From NCBI RefSeq assembly GCF_009763245.1, contig NZ_WKJZ01000001.1, positions 697,528-761,527 on the forward strand: a DNA stretch of 64,000 bases, in the 5' to 3' direction. A program made the position numbers and the translations under genes. The notes under the pieces are model-generated. The model saw nothing but the letters and a program-made list of their open reading frames with translations. It was not told the DNA's origin and made no database searches. Source of the DNA: Pseudomonas xionganensis. GTDB taxonomy: Bacteria; Pseudomonadota; Gammaproteobacteria; Pseudomonadales; Pseudomonadaceae. Shown in pieces: positions 61,708 through 64,000 of the stretch; position 1 is the stretch's first letter, and each line of letters opens with the position of its first letter.

Positions 61708-61893
61708 TTGCTTTGACCCATACTGCGCCGCATTAACAAAAACGAATAACTGCATCTGCGAAGAAGCTTTAAAGGTGAAACCGGCGTCCTGATGCTCATT
61801 CCTCCGCAGTTACCGATATAGACCCAGATCAATGCGCCCGCCCGGGCGCGTCTTTAGAATCGCGACCCCCTTGGATTGCCGAGCTCGCGGTTT

Positions 61894-63210
61894 ATGGCCA
61901 TTTCCCCTCGTTACCCCGAATTGCTGTCGCCTGCAGGCACCCTGAAGAATATGCGCTACGCCTTCGCCTACGGTGCCGATGCGGTGTATGCCGGGCAGCC
62001 GCGTTACAGCCTGCGGGTGCGCAACAACGAGTTCGACCACGCCAACCTGGCCCTGGGTATTGCCGAGGCCCATGCCCAAGGCAAGCAGTTCTATGTGGTG
62101 GTCAATATCGCGCCGCATAACGCCAAGTTAAAGACCTTCTTGAAGGATCTCGAGCCGGTGATTGCGATGGGACCGGATGCGCTGATCATGTCCGACCCCG
62201 GCTTGATCATGCTGGTGCGCGAGCACTTCCCGCAGATGCCTATCCATCTGTCGGTGCAGGCCAATGCGGTGAACTGGGCCAGCGTGCAGTTCTGGCAGCA
62301 GCAGGGCCTGTCCCGGGTGATCCTGTCGCGCGAATTATCGCTGGAAGAGATCGAGGAGATTCGCCAGCAAGTGCCGGGCATGGAGCTGGAGGTGTTCGTG
62401 CATGGCGCGCTGTGCATGGCCTATTCCGGGCGCTGCCTGCTGTCGGGCTATATCAACAAGCGCGACCCCAATCAGGGCACCTGCACCAATGCCTGCCGCT
62501 GGGAATACAAGGCCGAGCCGGCCGCCGAGAACGAGCTGGGCGATATCGTGCGCATGGTCGAACCGACCCTGGGTGTAGGTGCGCCCACCGATCAGGTGTT
62601 TCTGCTGGAAGACAGCACCCGTCCCGGCGAGCAGATGGCCGCCTATGAGGATGAGCACGGCACCTACATCATGAACTCCAAGGACCTGCGCGCGGTGCAG
62701 CATGTCGAGCGTCTGGTGCGCATGGGTGTGCATTCGCTGAAGATCGAGGGGCGCACCAAGAGTCACTTCTATGTGGCGCGCACCGCCCAGGTCTATCGCC
62801 GCGCCATCGATGACGCCCTGGCCGGCAAGCCCTTCGACCGCAGCCTGCTGGCGGGGCTGGAGTCCCTGGCCCATCGCGGTTACACCGAGGGCTTTCTGCG
62901 CCGCCATGTGCATGACGAATACCAGAACTACGAGCGCGGCAGCTCGGTCTCGGAACAGCAGCAGTTTGTCGGTGAGCTGACCGGCGAGCGCCGTGGCGAG
63001 CTGGCCGAGGTGCGGGTCAAGAACCGCTTTGCCCTGGGTGATGGCCTGGAGCTGATGACGCCCCAGGGCAATCTGCGCTTTAGCCTGGAGCAGCTGGAAA
63101 ACCGCCAGGGCCAGGCCGTGTCGGTCGCCCCGGGCGATGGTCATGTGCTGTACCTGCCGTTGCCGGCCGAGGTGCAGCTGGACCACGGCCTGTTGATGCG
63201 CGATTTGTAG
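61894..63210 (+). CDS. trhP: tRNA 5-hydroxyuridine protein TrhP (YegQ, U32 family)
   Basis: TrhP is a U32-family protein needed, in E. coli, for prephenate-dependent 5-hydroxylation of tRNA uridine 34, with iron-sulfur centres. The 438-residue protein shows the U32 signature EVFVHGALCMAYSGRCLLS (about 171-189), further cysteines in GTCTNACRW, and IEGRTKSHFYVARTAQVYRRAID. The ATG at 61894 (MAISPRYPELLSPAGT) is the family start. The gene marks the return to ordinary core DNA after the T6SS island. Confidence 0.93.
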   Translation: MAISPRYPELLSPAGTLKNMRYAFAYGADAVYAGQPRYSLRVRNNEFDHANLALGIAEAHAQGKQFYVVVNIAPHNAKLKTFLKDLEPVIAMGPDALIMSDPGLIMLVREHFPQMPIHLSVQANAVNWASVQFWQQQGLSRVILSRELSLEEIEEIRQQVPGMELEVFVHGALCMAYSGRCLLSGYINKRDPNQGTCTNACRWEYKAEPAAENELGDIVRMVEPTLGVGAPTDQVFLLEDSTRPGEQMAAYEDEHGTYIMNSKDLRAVQHVERLVRMGVHSLKIEGRTKSHFYVARTAQVYRRAIDDALAGKPFDRSLLAGLESLAHRGYTEGFLRRHVHDEYQNYERGSSVSEQQQFVGELTGERRGELAEVRVKNRFALGDGLELMTPQGNLRFSLEQLENRQGQAVSVAPGDGHVLYLPLPAEVQLDHGLLMRDL

Positions 63211-63244
63211 GGCTGCTGGCGGCAAGCAGAACTAATGATGCTGC

Positions 63245-63325
63245 GTAGGGTGGATGACGCTCTTTTCATCCACCGCAGGGCTGCGTCGCAATCCTGGTGG
63301 ATGGGTAAAGCGTCATCCACCCTAC
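63245..63325. repeat. Double-hairpin element of the GTAGGGTG family
   Basis: Outer arms GTAGGGTGGATGACGCT (63245-63261) and AGCGTCATCCACCCTAC (63309-63325) are a perfect 17-base pair. Inner arms CATCCACC and GGTGGATG repeat part of the outer arms in reverse, as in the 27334 element. Confidence 0.8.
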
Positions 63326-63343
63326 GAGGTGGTGGCTGAGGAA

Positions 63344-64000
63344 CTACATCGAATAGGCGCGCTGGCGGCGGCGGCTGTTGAGGGCCTGGAGCAGGGCCGG
63401 GAGGCTGTCCAGCTGCTGCTGGCGGGCCTTGCTCAGCAGGATCAGGGCCAGTTCGGCGGTGGCCAGGGCATCGGCGCTGGCGTGGTGGCGTTCCTGCACC
63501 TGCAGGCCGAAATGCGCGGTCCAGTCATCCAGGCCGGCGAGGCCCGGTTTGGCCTGGGGGCAGATCAGGGGGGCGATCTCGGCCACATCGAGGAAGGCAT
63601 GACGCAGGCGGTAGCCCAGGCTCTGCTTGAGGGCGCGGGCCAGCATGCGCTGGTCGAACTCGGCGTGGAAGGCCAGCAAAGGGCTGTCGCCCACGAACTC
63701 CATAAAGTCCAGCAGGGCTTCGGCCGGTTCCACGCCGTTGGCGATCTGGCTGGGGGCGATGCCGTGGATCAGGGTGCTGGCGCTGGCCTGGTGACCGTCG
63801 CGCTGCAGGGTGCATTCGAACTGCTGACTCAGATCGATGGCGCCATTGTCGATTACCACCGCGCCAATCGACAGCACCTGATCGCGGCGCATGTTCAGCC
63901 CGCTGGTTTCCAGATCCAGCACCACGAAGCGCTGCTGGCGCAGGCTGCGTTCATCCAGTTCGGCCGGCTCGCGCAGCGCACGCAGGCGTTCCAGCTGATT
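63344..64000 (-). CDS. DnaQ-like 3'-5' exonuclease, 5' end outside window
   Basis: The frame is open to the window edge, so the start lies beyond base 64000. It encodes a DEDDh-type exonuclease domain: VLDLETSGLNMRRDQVLSIGAVVI (Exo I, catalytic Asp and Glu), FHAEFDQRMLARAL (Exo II) and HHASADALATAEL (Exo III with the His). The visible upstream residues ERLRALREPAELDERSLRQQRF suggest a longer protein than a bare exonuclease domain. The family covers polymerase III epsilon-like and RNase T-like enzymes; I cannot choose. It ends 19 bases from the repeat element. Confidence 0.88.
   Translation of the reverse strand, partial: NQLERLRALREPAELDERSLRQQRFVVLDLETSGLNMRRDQVLSIGAVVIDNGAIDLSQQFECTLQRDGHQASASTLIHGIAPSQIANGVEPAEALLDFMEFVGDSPLLAFHAEFDQRMLARALKQSLGYRLRHAFLDVAEIAPLICPQAKPGLAGLDDWTAHFGLQVQERHHASADALATAELALILLSKARQQQLDSLPALLQALNSRRRQRAYSM

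Noticed and set aside
61819..61832. ANR/FNR-type box (TAGAC-CCAG-ATCAA) upstream of trhP
   Set aside because: Only one half fits TTGAT-N4-ATCAA well; two mismatches in the other half and no supporting promoter elements.
50305..61893. Insertion sequence or integrase that would explain the island
   Set aside because: No transposase, integrase or flanking tRNA gene is seen; the debris fits homologous recombination between vgrG-linked cassettes instead.

Overview
The window is a high-GC chromosomal segment from a gammaproteobacterium of the Pseudomonadaceae. The evidence is gene order and protein type: ftsY-ftsE-ftsX-rpoH, mtgA, thiS-thiG-trmB, hemW-rdgB-DUF4426-metW-metX, yggT-proC-yggS-pilT-pilU, the pseudo-dihydroorotase gene next to pyrB-pyrR-ruvX-algH, FabY, and creBC/creD. 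The first 28.6 kb is close to the order I remember from Pseudomonas aeruginosa, so this is a Pseudomonas or a near relative. I cannot name the species from sequence alone.

Layout. 1-3.8 kb: signal-recognition receptor (cut by the window start), the FtsEX divisome ABC system and the heat-shock sigma factor. 3.85-10.3 kb: a membrane-anchored unknown, a transglycosylase, thiamine thiazole synthesis, tRNA m7G methylation, a DUF1329 protein and a secondary-alcohol-type dehydrogenase. 10.5-19.5 kb, minus strand: hemW, rdgB, metW, metX, a dynamin-like GTPase, yggU/yggT, proC, yggS. 19.6-21.9 kb: the type IV pilus retraction ATPases. 21.8-24 kb: a paired DNA-repair-type module (radical SAM plus TIGR03915-like) behind an excellent LexA box. 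24.5-28.6 kb: pyrimidine genes, ruvX, algH. 28.7-32.5 kb: fabY divergent from an acyl-CoA ligase. 32.6-42.3 kb: a signalling block (histidine kinase with DUF3369/HD-GYP regulator, pentapeptide-repeat ion channel, TorT-like binding protein, acyltransferase, a second HD-GYP protein, a chemoreceptor). 42.5-47.5 kb: creB-creC and creD with small membrane proteins. 47.7-50.3 kb: a two-subunit sodium:solute symporter.

50.3-61.9 kb is the accessory part: an orphan type VI secretion (T6SS) cluster with no core secretion genes. It starts with a candidate sigma-54 promoter module (repeated upstream sites, an IHF match, a -24/-12 element) ahead of hcp. Then come vgrG, a DUF4123 adaptor, three tandem copies of a membrane-anchored small protein (probable immunity proteins) and a DUF2235/Tle1-like effector, joined by 4-nt ATGA or GTGA overlaps from vgrG onward. 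The effector looks like a lipase of the Tle1 family but lacks the catalytic serine and the catalytic histidine. Downstream lies a visibly AT-richer stretch with small membrane proteins and two DUF6708-like proteins. It also holds debris: a decayed reading frame, a 71-bp copied piece of vgrG, and the 5' piece of a third DUF6708-like gene. The region reads as a toxin/immunity island that has grown by duplication and lost pieces. 61.9-64 kb returns to ordinary genes: trhP and a DnaQ-like exonuclease cut by the window end.

A family of short palindromic elements starting GTAGGGTG is scattered at five sites. I see no rRNA, tRNA, CRISPR array, insertion sequence or phage integrase.
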